Shown here: positions 1 to 7,878 of the stretch, in pieces | Layout of the letters: every line of letters begins with the position of its first letter | Position numbering within the stretch: the first letter of the stretch is position 1 | Assembly: GCA_045133795.1 (NCBI GenBank) | Contig: JBGUUT010000077.1 | Span: 1-15,739, forward strand | From: RGIG8597 sp045133795 | GTDB taxonomy: Bacteria > Spirochaetota > GWE2-31-10 | DNA: 15,739 nt | Direction of reading: 5' to 3' | Program-made: the position numbers and the translations under genes | Notes under the pieces: model-generated | Database searches by the model: none | The model's input: only the letters and a program-made list of their open reading frames with translations | What the model was told of the DNA's origin: nothing

Positions 1-9
1 CGGCAGTTC

Positions 10-72
10 GTCATGCTGAACTCGTTTCAGCATCCTAGGAAAAAAGAGATTCTGAAACAAGTTCAGAATGAC
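10..72. repeat. Imperfect inverted repeat, 25-bp arms
   Basis: Two 25-base arms (10-34 and 48-72) are reverse complements at 22 of 25 positions by my alignment and are separated by a 13-base A-rich loop. The left arm begins GTCATGCTGAACTCG and the right arm ends GTTCAGAATGAC. It lies directly upstream of the lipoprotein operon, with no U-run after it in the plus direction, so it is not a typical terminator. Similar CATGCTGAAC-type palindromes occur as dispersed intergenic elements in many bacteria. That comparison is from memory, so the family assignment is tentative; the palindrome itself is directly visible. Confidence 0.75.
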
Positions 73-133
73 AGTGGGAAAAATCTTTCCGTACGGGGAG
101 TTAAAATAAATAAAATTAAGAGGAGTAAAGAAA

Positions 134-1105
134 ATGATTAAACGATTTTTAAGTTTATCAGTATTGATTGCAATACTGTGGGGGTGTTCTTCGGTAAGAG
201 ACACATCTGAAGAACACCAAAAAGTGGTGTACAAAGTAGAACATTATCAACAAAATGTAAATGATAATGAGTATACCATTGTAGAAACAGAGGATAAAAG
301 CGGTATACCCGGTGAAGATACATCTGCTGTTGCAAAAAACTATAGTGGATTTTCTGTACAACCAATAGAACAGAAAAAAATAGCACCGGAAGGAAATACC
401 GTCATAAAAATCTACTATGACAGAAATGAGATTACACTGACTTTTGATACTGACGGCGGAAGTGAAATCGAAAGTATCACCGGTAAATACGGTACAGCTA
501 TAAATGTAGCAGAGCCTACAAAAACTGATTATAAATTTGTGGAATGGCAACCAAAATTACCCTCAACGTTTCCGGCTAAAAATACAGTCTATATTGCTAC
601 ATGGGCAAAAGAGATTACGATTACTTTCGATGCCAACAGCGGCAGCGGAACAATGGACGTACAGATTGTAGAAGAAAATTCTTATCATTGTCTAAATACA
701 AATACTTTTGTTGCACCGGACGGATATGCACTGAGTCATTGGAATACTGAAGCAGACGGAAGCGGAACTTCTTATTACTTAAATGAATACTACAATTTTT
801 ATCAAGATATAACTTTGTATGCACAATGGGAAGAATGCGAAAACAATTTTGGTGTATTTCTACCGGATGATGCAGCATTTGTTATTTATCAAGAAGCAAA
901 CGGCAAGATTGTGACATTTAATTCCAGCTGTTGGTATGCGGAGAGTTTCGCTTGGTACATAGACGGAGTAAAACAAAGTTCAACAACTCGTGAAATGACA
1001 GTTGATACATCAGCAATGAAAGTCGGAAATTATACGGTGATGTTAAAAATAAAATATGCCGGAAAATATTGGTCTGAGACTGCTGTTTTAAATGTACAAA
1101 AATAA
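134..1105 (+). CDS. Surface lipoprotein with MucBP-like and InlB B-repeat domains
   Basis: Predicted 323-residue lipoprotein. Residues 1-17 form a positively charged, hydrophobic signal ending in LWGC, so Cys18 is the likely lipidated residue; the lipobox is relaxed, as often in spirochaetes. Residues about 31-97 (YKVEHYQQN ... GNTVIKIYYDR) resemble the MucBP-like module that precedes Listeria-Bacteroides repeats. Residues about 98-159 and 160-233 are two InlB B-repeats (Flg_new type), recognisable by TLTFDTDGGSEI, the aromatic closing motif W..ATW, and TLYAQW. Residues 240-323 look like an Ig-like domain (FAWYIDG ... GNYTVML). The start has a strong GAGGAG site 8 bases upstream. It sits 26 bases before the BspA-type gene and is probably co-transcribed with it. 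The likely role is surface exposure or adhesion, inferred from the domains only. Confidence 0.85.
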   Translation: MIKRFLSLSVLIAILWGCSSVRDTSEEHQKVVYKVEHYQQNVNDNEYTIVETEDKSGIPGEDTSAVAKNYSGFSVQPIEQKKIAPEGNTVIKIYYDRNEITLTFDTDGGSEIESITGKYGTAINVAEPTKTDYKFVEWQPKLPSTFPAKNTVYIATWAKEITITFDANSGSGTMDVQIVEENSYHCLNTNTFVAPDGYALSHWNTEADGSGTSYYLNEYYNFYQDITLYAQWEECENNFGVFLPDDAAFVIYQEANGKIVTFNSSCWYAESFAWYIDGVKQSSTTREMTVDTSAMKVGNYTVMLKIKYAGKYWSETAVLNVQK

Positions 1106-1131
1106 AAAGCTGAAATTCAAGAGGTGAAAAC

Positions 1132-4100
1132 ATGAAAATATTAATTAAAATCTTAACAATATTTACCGTGCTTTGTGTGTTAGCGTGTAGCCAAACATTT
1201 GAAAATGTAAGCAATAATAATCAATCTTTTGACAAGAATACTAAAGTCAAAGGATTACTTATAATGAATATTAATAATTCCTCCAGAACAATAACGAATG
1301 AATTGACGAATGCTGACATTCACTCTGCAGTATTGACTGCGAATGATAAAGTTGTAGGAAATTGGAACGGTGAAAATGTAATCGAGCAAATAAACAACGA
1401 CAAATCGATAATGTTGGATGTAGGAAAACATAATCTTGTGCTTTGTATAAAAAATAAGGACGGTAATATATTAGCTACGGCACAAACCGAAGAATATATC
1501 GAAGCAGGAAGTAACAAGATATATTTCTATCTGGAAAGTGCAATAAGCGGAAACGGAAGTTTTGAGGTGACGTTCAGTTGGCAAGCTGACGGCGTAGACA
1601 GCATAAAAGCCGGACTGTATGACAGTGAAACAGACAAAGAAGTTACCGGATATGAAATGAAAACTCTTGCGATAAACGAAAAGACAGTCGTATATGCAAC
1701 TGACGAAATTCCGGCGGGACAATATATACTCAAAATAGATTTTTATGATAACAACGGTGAATCTTTGAAAATATATACAGAAATTCTGCAAGTAGAAGCA
1801 TACAGAAAAACAACTGCAACAAGAACATTTACCGGATTTAATACAAATCACACAATCGAATATATATTGACAGAAAGCTGGAAAGAGGGCTTTACTCCGA
1901 TTACGATACGCAATGCAGCACAAGAAGTGAAACTGCCTACTATAGAAAATATAAATACAGAAAAAGATATTAACTCACATATACTGAAATGGTACACAAC
2001 AGAAACATTCGACAAAGGAACGGAAATAATAAAAATTAATACCGGTACTGAAAAAGATATGAAACTGTACGGGAAAATTGAAGAATGTATAAAAGCTACA
2101 GTTGATAACTTTTCGGAAATTATACAAAATTTGCACGACGGAGGTCCGTATAATGTGGTAGTAACCGGCGAATTGACAAACGAAAAGCTGTCAGCTATGG
2201 CAACATGTATAGAAGAAAATTCAACAAAAATGATAAATCTTGATTTAGGCAATACTACGGGATTGACGGAAATTAAAGACTATACGTTTCAATATTGTAA
2301 CAATCTAACAAGTATAATAATTCCTGAAAAAGTGACAGAAATCTGTTATTTTGCTTTTTATGGTTGCAATAACTTGGCAAGTGTAACAATCCCGGACAGC
2401 GTGACTGCGATCGGTAGTTGGGCGTTCGATGGTTGCAGTAGTTTAGAAAGTGTTGTGATTCCAGACAGCGTGACTTCTATCGGTATGGGGGCGTTCCAGG
2501 ATTGCAGTAGCTTAGAAAGCGTGACAATTCCGAACGGTGTCACTTCTATCGGTGGCAGTGCGTTCGAAAATTGCAGTAGTTTGGCAAGTGTGACAATCGG
2601 TAACAGCGTGACTTCTATCGGTGGCAGTGCGTTCGAAAATTGCAGTAGCTTAACAAGTGTGACAATCCCCGACAGTGTCACTTCTATCGGTAGCGCTGCG
2701 TTCCGGGATTGCAGTAGCTTAACAAGTGTAACAATCGGTAACAACGTGACTTCTATTAATGATTATGCGTTTGACTATTGCAGTGGCTTAACAAATGTAA
2801 CAATCCCAGACAGCGTGACTGCTATCGGAGAAGGGGCGTTCCGTGGTTGCAGTAGCTTGACAAGTGTGACAATCGGTAATAGTGTGACTTCTATCGGAGG
2901 AACTGCGTTCAGTGGTTGCAGTAACTTGATAAGTGTAACAATCCCAGACAGCGTGACATCTATCGGTAGTGCTGCGTTCTGGGAGTGCAAGAGCTTAACA
3001 AGTGTGACAATCCCGGGCAGTGTCACTTCTATCGAACAAGGGGCGTTCTGTGATAATTTGGAAATTACAGTAGATACTGACGATAAATATCTTTATTCCG
3101 AAGATGGCACGACAATAATTTTGTGCGACAGCAGTGTAACAAACGTGGTCATTCCGGAAAATATAACTATTCAAGCCGAAGCATTCCATTTGTGCAAAAA
3201 TGTAGAAACAATCGTAACCGGTGATACACTTACATCACTCAATTATTTACCTTTAGGTTCAACATTAAAATCAATCACAATAGGTAACGGAATTACAGAA
3301 ATCGGTTATAGAGCGTTCGAAGGTTGCAGTAGTTTGACAAGTGTGACAATCCCGGACAGTGTGACATCTATCGGTGGCAGTGCGTTCGAAAATTGCAGTA
3401 GCTTAACAAGTGTAATTATTCCCGACAGTGTCAATTCTATCGGTCATTATGCGTTCGGTTATTGCAGTAGCTTAACAAGTGTAACAATCCCGGACAGTGT
3501 CACTTCTATCGGAGGTAAGGCGTTCTGTGGTTGCAGTAGTTTAGAAAGTATAATTATTCCCGACAACGTCACTTCTTCTATCGATAGCTATACGTTCTAT
3601 TGTTGCAGTAGTTTAAAAAGCGTAACAATCGGTAATGGTGTGACTTCTATCGGAGAAGGGGCGTTCAGTGGTTGCATTAGCTTAGAAAGTGCAACAATCG
3701 GTAATGGTGTGACTTCTATCGATAGCTATACGTTCGAAAAATGCAGTAGTTTAGAAAGTGTTGTGATTCCAGACAGCGTGACATCTATCGGTTTCTATGC
3801 GTTCTGGAGGTGCGGTAGTTTAAAAAGCGTAACAATCGGTAACAGCGTAACTTCTATCGGAGAATTGGCGTTCTGGGAGTGCAGTAGCTTAACAAGTGTG
3901 ACAATCCCCGACAGTGTCACTTCTATCGGAGAAGGTGCGTTCTCGGATTGCAGTAGTTTAATATATAATGAATATGACAATGGTCTTTATTTGGGGAATG
4001 CAGATAATCCTTATTTAGTTCTTGTAAAAGGAAAAGACACATTAATTACTTCGTGTGAGATTAATAACAAAACAAAAATAATTTTAGAAAGAGCGTTCTG

Positions 4101-4818
4101 GAAATGCGGTTTCTTAACAAGTGTAACAATCCCGGACAGTGTCACTTCTATCTGTTGTTTTTATGGAGATTGGTTTGCTACTCCATTCTATAAATGCAGT
4201 AGTTTAATATATAATGAATATGACAATGGTCTTTATTTGGGGAACGCAGATAATCCTTATTTAGTTCTTGTAGAAGCAAAAGACATATCAATTACTTCAT
4301 GTGAGATTAATAACAAAACAAAAATAATTTTAGAAAAAGCGTTCTATTATTGCAGTAGTTTAGAAAGTGTGACAATTCCGGACAGCGTGACATCTATCGG
4401 TAGCGATGCGTTCCAGGATTGCAGTAACTTGGCAAGTGTAACAATTCCCGACAGCGTGACATCTATCGGTGCCGCTGCGTTCCGTGGTTGCAGTAGCTTA
4501 ACAAGCGTAACAATCCCTGACAGCGTAACTACTATCAGTGCCGCTGAGTTTATGGGTTGCAGTAGCTTAGAAAGCGTAACAATCGGTGACGGCGTAACTT
4601 CTATCGGTGATAATGCGTTCCGTGGTTGCAGTAGCTTAACAAGCGTAACTATTCCTGATAGCGTGACTTATATCGGTAACTATGCGTTCTATTATGGCAA
4701 CTTAACGACTGTAAACTACAAAGGAACGAAAGAACAATGGGAACAAATAAGAATTGATAGTTATGGTAATGAAGATTTAACAAGTGCAACTATAAATTAT
4801 AATTATAGCGGTGAGTAA
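1132..4818 (+). CDS. BspA-type leucine-rich repeat lipoprotein
   Basis: Predicted 1228-residue lipoprotein. The signal peptide ends in VLAC (residues 16-19), so Cys19 should be lipidated. Residues about 40-340 are a non-repetitive beta-rich region of unknown fold. Residues about 384-1205 are roughly 27 copies of the 23-residue BspA/LRR_5 repeat, consensus AFxxCSSLTSVTIPDSVTSIG, each encoded by 69 bp. The array is interrupted near residues 645-715 by an irregular stretch, and twice by a longer module starting LIYNEYDNGLYLGNADNP. The tail (NLTTVNYKGTKEQW ... ATINYNY) is the usual cap of such proteins. Known relatives bind fibronectin, fibrinogen or other bacteria in oral and gut species; the ligand here is unknown. 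An AGAGGTG ribosome site precedes the start, and the gene ends in a strong terminator. Near-identical 69-bp units make it prone to recombination-driven length change. Confidence 0.9.
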   Translation: MKILIKILTIFTVLCVLACSQTFENVSNNNQSFDKNTKVKGLLIMNINNSSRTITNELTNADIHSAVLTANDKVVGNWNGENVIEQINNDKSIMLDVGKHNLVLCIKNKDGNILATAQTEEYIEAGSNKIYFYLESAISGNGSFEVTFSWQADGVDSIKAGLYDSETDKEVTGYEMKTLAINEKTVVYATDEIPAGQYILKIDFYDNNGESLKIYTEILQVEAYRKTTATRTFTGFNTNHTIEYILTESWKEGFTPITIRNAAQEVKLPTIENINTEKDINSHILKWYTTETFDKGTEIIKINTGTEKDMKLYGKIEECIKATVDNFSEIIQNLHDGGPYNVVVTGELTNEKLSAMATCIEENSTKMINLDLGNTTGLTEIKDYTFQYCNNLTSIIIPEKVTEICYFAFYGCNNLASVTIPDSVTAIGSWAFDGCSSLESVVIPDSVTSIGMGAFQDCSSLESVTIPNGVTSIGGSAFENCSSLASVTIGNSVTSIGGSAFENCSSLTSVTIPDSVTSIGSAAFRDCSSLTSVTIGNNVTSINDYAFDYCSGLTNVTIPDSVTAIGEGAFRGCSSLTSVTIGNSVTSIGGTAFSGCSNLISVTIPDSVTSIGSAAFWECKSLTSVTIPGSVTSIEQGAFCDNLEITVDTDDKYLYSEDGTTIILCDSSVTNVVIPENITIQAEAFHLCKNVETIVTGDTLTSLNYLPLGSTLKSITIGNGITEIGYRAFEGCSSLTSVTIPDSVTSIGGSAFENCSSLTSVIIPDSVNSIGHYAFGYCSSLTSVTIPDSVTSIGGKAFCGCSSLESIIIPDNVTSSIDSYTFYCCSSLKSVTIGNGVTSIGEGAFSGCISLESATIGNGVTSIDSYTFEKCSSLESVVIPDSVTSIGFYAFWRCGSLKSVTIGNSVTSIGELAFWECSSLTSVTIPDSVTSIGEGAFSDCSSLIYNEYDNGLYLGNADNPYLVLVKGKDTLITSCEINNKTKIILERAFWKCGFLTSVTIPDSVTSICCFYGDWFATPFYKCSSLIYNEYDNGLYLGNADNPYLVLVEAKDISITSCEINNKTKIILEKAFYYCSSLESVTIPDSVTSIGSDAFQDCSNLASVTIPDSVTSIGAAAFRGCSSLTSVTIPDSVTTISAAEFMGCSSLESVTIGDGVTSIGDNAFRGCSSLTSVTIPDSVTYIGNYAFYYGNLTTVNYKGTKEQWEQIRIDSYGNEDLTSATINYNYSGE
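3949..4090 (+). repeat. Duplicated 142-bp module, copy 1
   Basis: This segment within the BspA-type gene encodes CSSLIYNEYDNGLYLG onward and matches 4195-4336 without gaps at an offset of 246 bp (82 codons). By my comparison there are 6 base differences in 142. The in-frame offset points to a segmental duplication of a module-plus-spacer unit. Confidence 0.85.
4195..4336 (+). repeat. Duplicated 142-bp module, copy 2
   Basis: Second copy of the 3949-4090 module, 246 bp downstream and in frame. Most differences fall in the stretch encoding LVLVKGKDTLIT in copy 1 versus LVLVEAKDISIT in copy 2. The insert ahead of it (SICCFYGDWFATPFYKC) is unique to this side. Confidence 0.85.
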
Positions 4819-4829
4819 AACGGTATAGT

Positions 4830-4862
4830 AAGGAGCGGATAAAACTTTCCGCTCCTTTTTTT
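4830..4862 (+). terminator. Rho-independent terminator of the lipoprotein operon
   Basis: The arm AAGGAGCGGA (4830-4839) pairs perfectly with TCCGCTCCTT (4848-4857) across an 8-base loop. The second arm runs into an uninterrupted T tract to 4861. It begins 11 bases after the BspA-type stop codon. Confidence 0.9.
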
Positions 4863-5030
4863 ATGCCTTACGGCTTCGGCTATCGCCGGGTTTGGGGACA
4901 TTTTGTCCGCCTACGGCGGACGGCGGGGCTAAAGCAGGCTTTAAGGTGCAACGGGCTGTCGCCGGGGGCGGGGGCGGTTCTGCCGGGCAAGCCGGCGTTG
5001 GGGCTAAACTTTGGGCAAAGCTTTTAAGAA
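4862..5030. other. GC-rich intergenic patch with hairpins, no gene
   Basis: Positions 4881-5000 contain 82 G or C in 120 by my count, against an obviously AT-rich window. The patch lies between two convergent terminators. It includes a perfect hairpin GTCCGCC-TAC-GGCGGAC (4905-4921), a weaker GCCGG ... CCGGC hairpin (4982-4996), CTTTG-GG-CAAAG (5009-5020), and a G-rich run GCCGGGGGCGGGGGCGG around 4961-4977. No open frame with a ribosome site was found. It may be a dispersed intergenic repeat or an imported fragment. Confidence 0.6.
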
Positions 5031-5068
5031 ACTCTATTTAGTTTAATTTTTGTTAGCAATGACATAAA

Positions 5069-5099
5069 AAAAAGACGTACATCAAAAGTACGTCTTTTT
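5069..5099 (-). terminator. Terminator of cobW-like gene, probably bidirectional
   Basis: AAAAAGACGTAC (5069-5080) and GTACGTCTTTTT (5088-5099) are perfect 12-base complements around a 7-base loop. A runs on one side and T runs on the other let it work in both directions. It lies 13 bases beyond the cobW-like stop codon. Confidence 0.85.
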
Positions 5100-5112
5100 A
5101 TAAATATAATTA

Positions 5113-6402
5113 TTATTCGCCCAAACAATTATCTAATGCAGTACAAATAGCTTCTTTATCCATTTTTTGTCCGATGAAAACAATTTTGTTCATACGGTCG
5201 CCGTAAGTTTCGTCCCAATCTTTTTTAGCTTCCGGACGTTCGGCAAGAACTTTAGCTTGTTCTGATTTTGGTAATGCTGCAATCCATACACCGCCGGTTT
5301 GTTGTGCAAATAATTGTTTTCCGGCTTGTTCAAATACATAAAGACCTTTTCTGTCATCTGCAAACCACATAATACCTTTAGCACGGATTACACTTAACGG
5401 CCATTCTGCTTCAACCCATTTTTCAAACTTTTCTTGGTCAAAAGGACGGCGACTTTTGTAAACAAATGTACTGATTCCGTATTCGTCGCCGTGTTGGTGA
5501 TTTTCATCATGATGATGTCCGCAACAACATTTTCCGTGCTCATGGTCGCATTCTGAGTGGTCTTCATGCTCGTGGTGATGATGTTCGTGGTCACAATCAC
5601 AATGTCCGTCACATTCACAGTCATGATTTTCATCATGGTGTTCGTGATGATGTTCTTCTTCGTGTTTATCGTCATTTTCCATTGCATGAATCCAACCGGC
5701 AGAAGAGAACGCTTTTTCTATATTAAAACGTTTTGTATCTAAAACTTCGGAAAGTTCTACTTTTGAATAGTTTGTTTCGATTAATTTTGCTTCCGGTTGT
5801 AAAGTTTTGACAACTTCGATAACTTTTTTTCTGTCTTCATCAGAAACTTCATCCACTTTGTTTATAATAATTGTTGAACAAAATTCTATCTGTTGGATTA
5901 ATAAGTTTTCGATGTCTTCATCTTCCAAATTTTCTTTTAATAAACTGTGACCGCCTAAGAATTCATCAACAAGACGTTTTGCATCGACAACGGAAACAAT
6001 ATTGTCAAGGCGACATATCGGTTTTTCTTCAGATTCCGGAATTGAACCGTCTAACATAGAGATTGTTTCTGCGATAGGAATCGGTTCACAAATACCGCTG
6101 GCTTCTATCAAAATATAATCAAAGCGATTTTCAGCGACTAAATCTTGAAGCTGTTTCATCAAATCAAGTTTTAGATTGCAACAGATACAACCGTTTGATA
6201 ACGGAACAAGGCTTTCTTCTTTTTCATTAACAATTCCGCCTTTTTCAATCAAATCAGCGTCAATATTTACTTCTCCGATATCATTAACAATAACGGCAAC
6301 TTTATAACCTTTTTGATTTGCAAGTATATAGTTCATCAATGTAGTTTTACCGGCACCTAAATATCCGGTAAGCAATGTAATAGGGACAAGTTTATTTTTC
6401 AT
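5113..6402 (-). CDS. CobW/COG0523-family GTPase, putative zinc metallochaperone
   Basis: A 429-residue G3E GTPase. Walker A GYLGAGKT is at 13-20, the family metal motif GCICC at 71-75, a Walker B-like ILIEASG at 97-103, and the guanine-specificity motif NKVD at 181-184. A C-terminal CobW_C domain (about 310-429) carries STFVYKSRRPFDQEKF and the WPLSVIRAKG segment. Residues 247-309 are an acidic metal-binding linker with 22 His and 8 Cys by my count, including a CCC triplet. Proteins of this type deliver zinc, or less often cobalt or another metal, to client enzymes using GTP. Zinc is the most likely metal but is not proven. A GGAG ribosome site precedes the start. No clear Zur palindrome is visible upstream; a TTGACC -35-like element lies at 6453-6458. 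The gene has its own terminator downstream. Confidence 0.9.
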   Translation of the reverse strand: MKNKLVPITLLTGYLGAGKTTLMNYILANQKGYKVAVIVNDIGEVNIDADLIEKGGIVNEKEESLVPLSNGCICCNLKLDLMKQLQDLVAENRFDYILIEASGICEPIPIAETISMLDGSIPESEEKPICRLDNIVSVVDAKRLVDEFLGGHSLLKENLEDEDIENLLIQQIEFCSTIIINKVDEVSDEDRKKVIEVVKTLQPEAKLIETNYSKVELSEVLDTKRFNIEKAFSSAGWIHAMENDDKHEEEHHHEHHDENHDCECDGHCDCDHEHHHHEHEDHSECDHEHGKCCCGHHHDENHQHGDEYGISTFVYKSRRPFDQEKFEKWVEAEWPLSVIRAKGIMWFADDRKGLYVFEQAGKQLFAQQTGGVWIAALPKSEQAKVLAERPEAKKDWDETYGDRMNKIVFIGQKMDKEAICTALDNCLGE

Positions 6403-6486
6403 TGTGATTAACTCCTTAAAATATGATTGGTTTTATTATTATTGCTCGATTTGGTCAATTGTTATTTGTAATTTTGATAACCGTCG

Positions 6487-7878
6487 CTATTTGTAATAAG
6501 TAGGAGTAGGGACGTATTTATACGAATCTTGTGTAATAGTATAAGTTTGATATCTTTTGCCGGAATGCGGAAGAATAAAGCCGGTAAAATTAAAATAGAA
6601 TAACAGTCCGGCAAGAAGAAATATGAACGTATAGCAAGTTGTTTGTATAAATGCCGTTATTATTCCGGCTTTTTCCATTACAAAATTAAAAAATATTAAT
6701 GTAAGAAACCAAAATGAAAACATCGGGGCAACCCAGAATTCTCGATAGTCAGCTTCCCACCAACATGTAAGTATCGTATAAATTATCATATATAAAATTA
6801 CTGCCGGTAATGCATGACGGTAACGTTTTAACAGAGGAATAAAAAACAAAATGCTTCCGCCTAAAACAAAAATAAATAATATTCCTATAAGATTAGGCAT
6901 TATCGAAGCGTTGTTGAAAAAATCATTGAATTGAAAAGCGATTTCTTTACCTTGAAACTTTTGCGGTTGATAAAAATATGTCGAAATACCTTCTACCATT
7001 TGTCCGAACAAAGCTTGAGTATTCTCGGCTTCAAATCCTTTTCCCCAGTAATCTATTTTTGCATATAAAATTAACCAGTTGAAGAAATATGAAGAGTCTT
7101 TAATGTTGTTGAAAGCCTTTGCATTTTCCTTGTCGAAGTCCAAACCGATTAAAACGATTCCTACATAGTAATAAGCAATTACTACAATCATACAAAAGAC
7201 TACTGCATATATTGCGATGTAACGAATATTTGTGAATGAAAAGTAGGGGCGTTTATTTTCTTCGTTTGGAAAAAGAGTATAAAACATCAAAATAAAAACT
7301 ACAGGCAATGCCATGATAGCATCGGATTGGTGAAAAAATATTGTCAGAGCGTGCCAAAAGCCCAATAGTCCGGCGTAAAACTTTTTGTGTTTTGCTTGCG
7401 GGAAATATAACGCCGCCAAAAACAGCAAAAAAGTCATGTTAGAATGGATTATCGGAGTGTCATTTATTTGCGAATACATCCAATGTGCCGCACAAAATGC
7501 GTACATCAAAACAATTCCCAGTGATAAAAGATAACGTTTTGAAATCTTGTAAAACAGAAAAAATACTATTCCGAGACATAATGAAGCGAATATTAAATTG
7601 CGTAATTGCAGTGCAACCATAGTAGTTCCGGAATAACCGTTGTCACGCATGATTTTGCATAATTGTTCGCCAGCCCAGTCAAAACCGATATGATGCGGAT
7701 TAAACAGATATTGCGGAATTCCCAGTCGTACATAATAATCATAAGTAAGACAGTCACCTTTCTCGTCGATAAAACGTGAAAGGTAATTGAAATTTAGCGA
7801 AAAATAAAGAAGACAAAGTAATGTTGCCGTAAGTATAGCTACGGTGAATTGTACCTTATTTAGTTTTTTGTAAATCAA
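6487..7878 (-). CDS. Polytopic membrane protein, GT-C glycosyltransferase-like
   Basis: About 463 residues with roughly ten hydrophobic segments. Visible conserved-looking features are FNPHHIGFDW (59-68) in the first long loop, QINDTPIIHS (137-146), FFHQSDAIMALP (181-192) and WWEADYREFW (373-382) near a late membrane segment. A polar first loop with His or acidic residues and many helices recalls GT-C-fold sugar transferases that use polyprenyl-phosphate sugars. No specific family motif proves it, so function is uncertain. The only start giving the whole first membrane helix is a TTG at 7876-7878, which overlaps the end of the upstream PH-domain gene by 23 bases; the next ATG lies about 75 codons in. 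The overlap implies translational coupling. Confidence 0.6.
   Translation of the reverse strand: MIYKKLNKVQFTVAILTATLLCLLYFSLNFNYLSRFIDEKGDCLTYDYYVRLGIPQYLFNPHHIGFDWAGEQLCKIMRDNGYSGTTMVALQLRNLIFASLCLGIVFFLFYKISKRYLLSLGIVLMYAFCAAHWMYSQINDTPIIHSNMTFLLFLAALYFPQAKHKKFYAGLLGFWHALTIFFHQSDAIMALPVVFILMFYTLFPNEENKRPYFSFTNIRYIAIYAVVFCMIVVIAYYYVGIVLIGLDFDKENAKAFNNIKDSSYFFNWLILYAKIDYWGKGFEAENTQALFGQMVEGISTYFYQPQKFQGKEIAFQFNDFFNNASIMPNLIGILFIFVLGGSILFFIPLLKRYRHALPAVILYMIIYTILTCWWEADYREFWVAPMFSFWFLTLIFFNFVMEKAGIITAFIQTTCYTFIFLLAGLLFYFNFTGFILPHSGKRYQTYTITQDSYKYVPTPTYYK

Larger units (their letters stand above)
2281..4700 (+). repeat. 69-bp LRR_5 coding repeat array
   Basis: The BspA-type repeats are conserved at DNA level as well as in protein. 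The word ACTTCTATCGG recurs every 69 bp. The segment around TCTATCGGTGGCAGTGCG is repeated at 2545 and at 2614, exactly 69 bp apart, and a close copy recurs near 3367. This suggests the array expanded recently by tandem duplication or is being homogenised by gene conversion. Confidence 0.85.

Noticed and set aside
2358..3026. Long minus-strand frames opposite the LRR repeats
   Set aside because: They are mirror products of the 69-bp repeat (LSGIVTLVKLLQ-type pattern), with no ribosome site and no independent family resemblance.
4905..4921. GTCCGCC/GGCGGAC hairpin as a terminator
   Set aside because: No T tract on either side, and a convincing terminator already lies just upstream.
5394..5742. 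Met/Thr/Val-rich frames on both strands over the His-rich segment
   Set aside because: Frame-shifted readings of the repetitive CAT/CAC/GAA codons of the GTPase linker.
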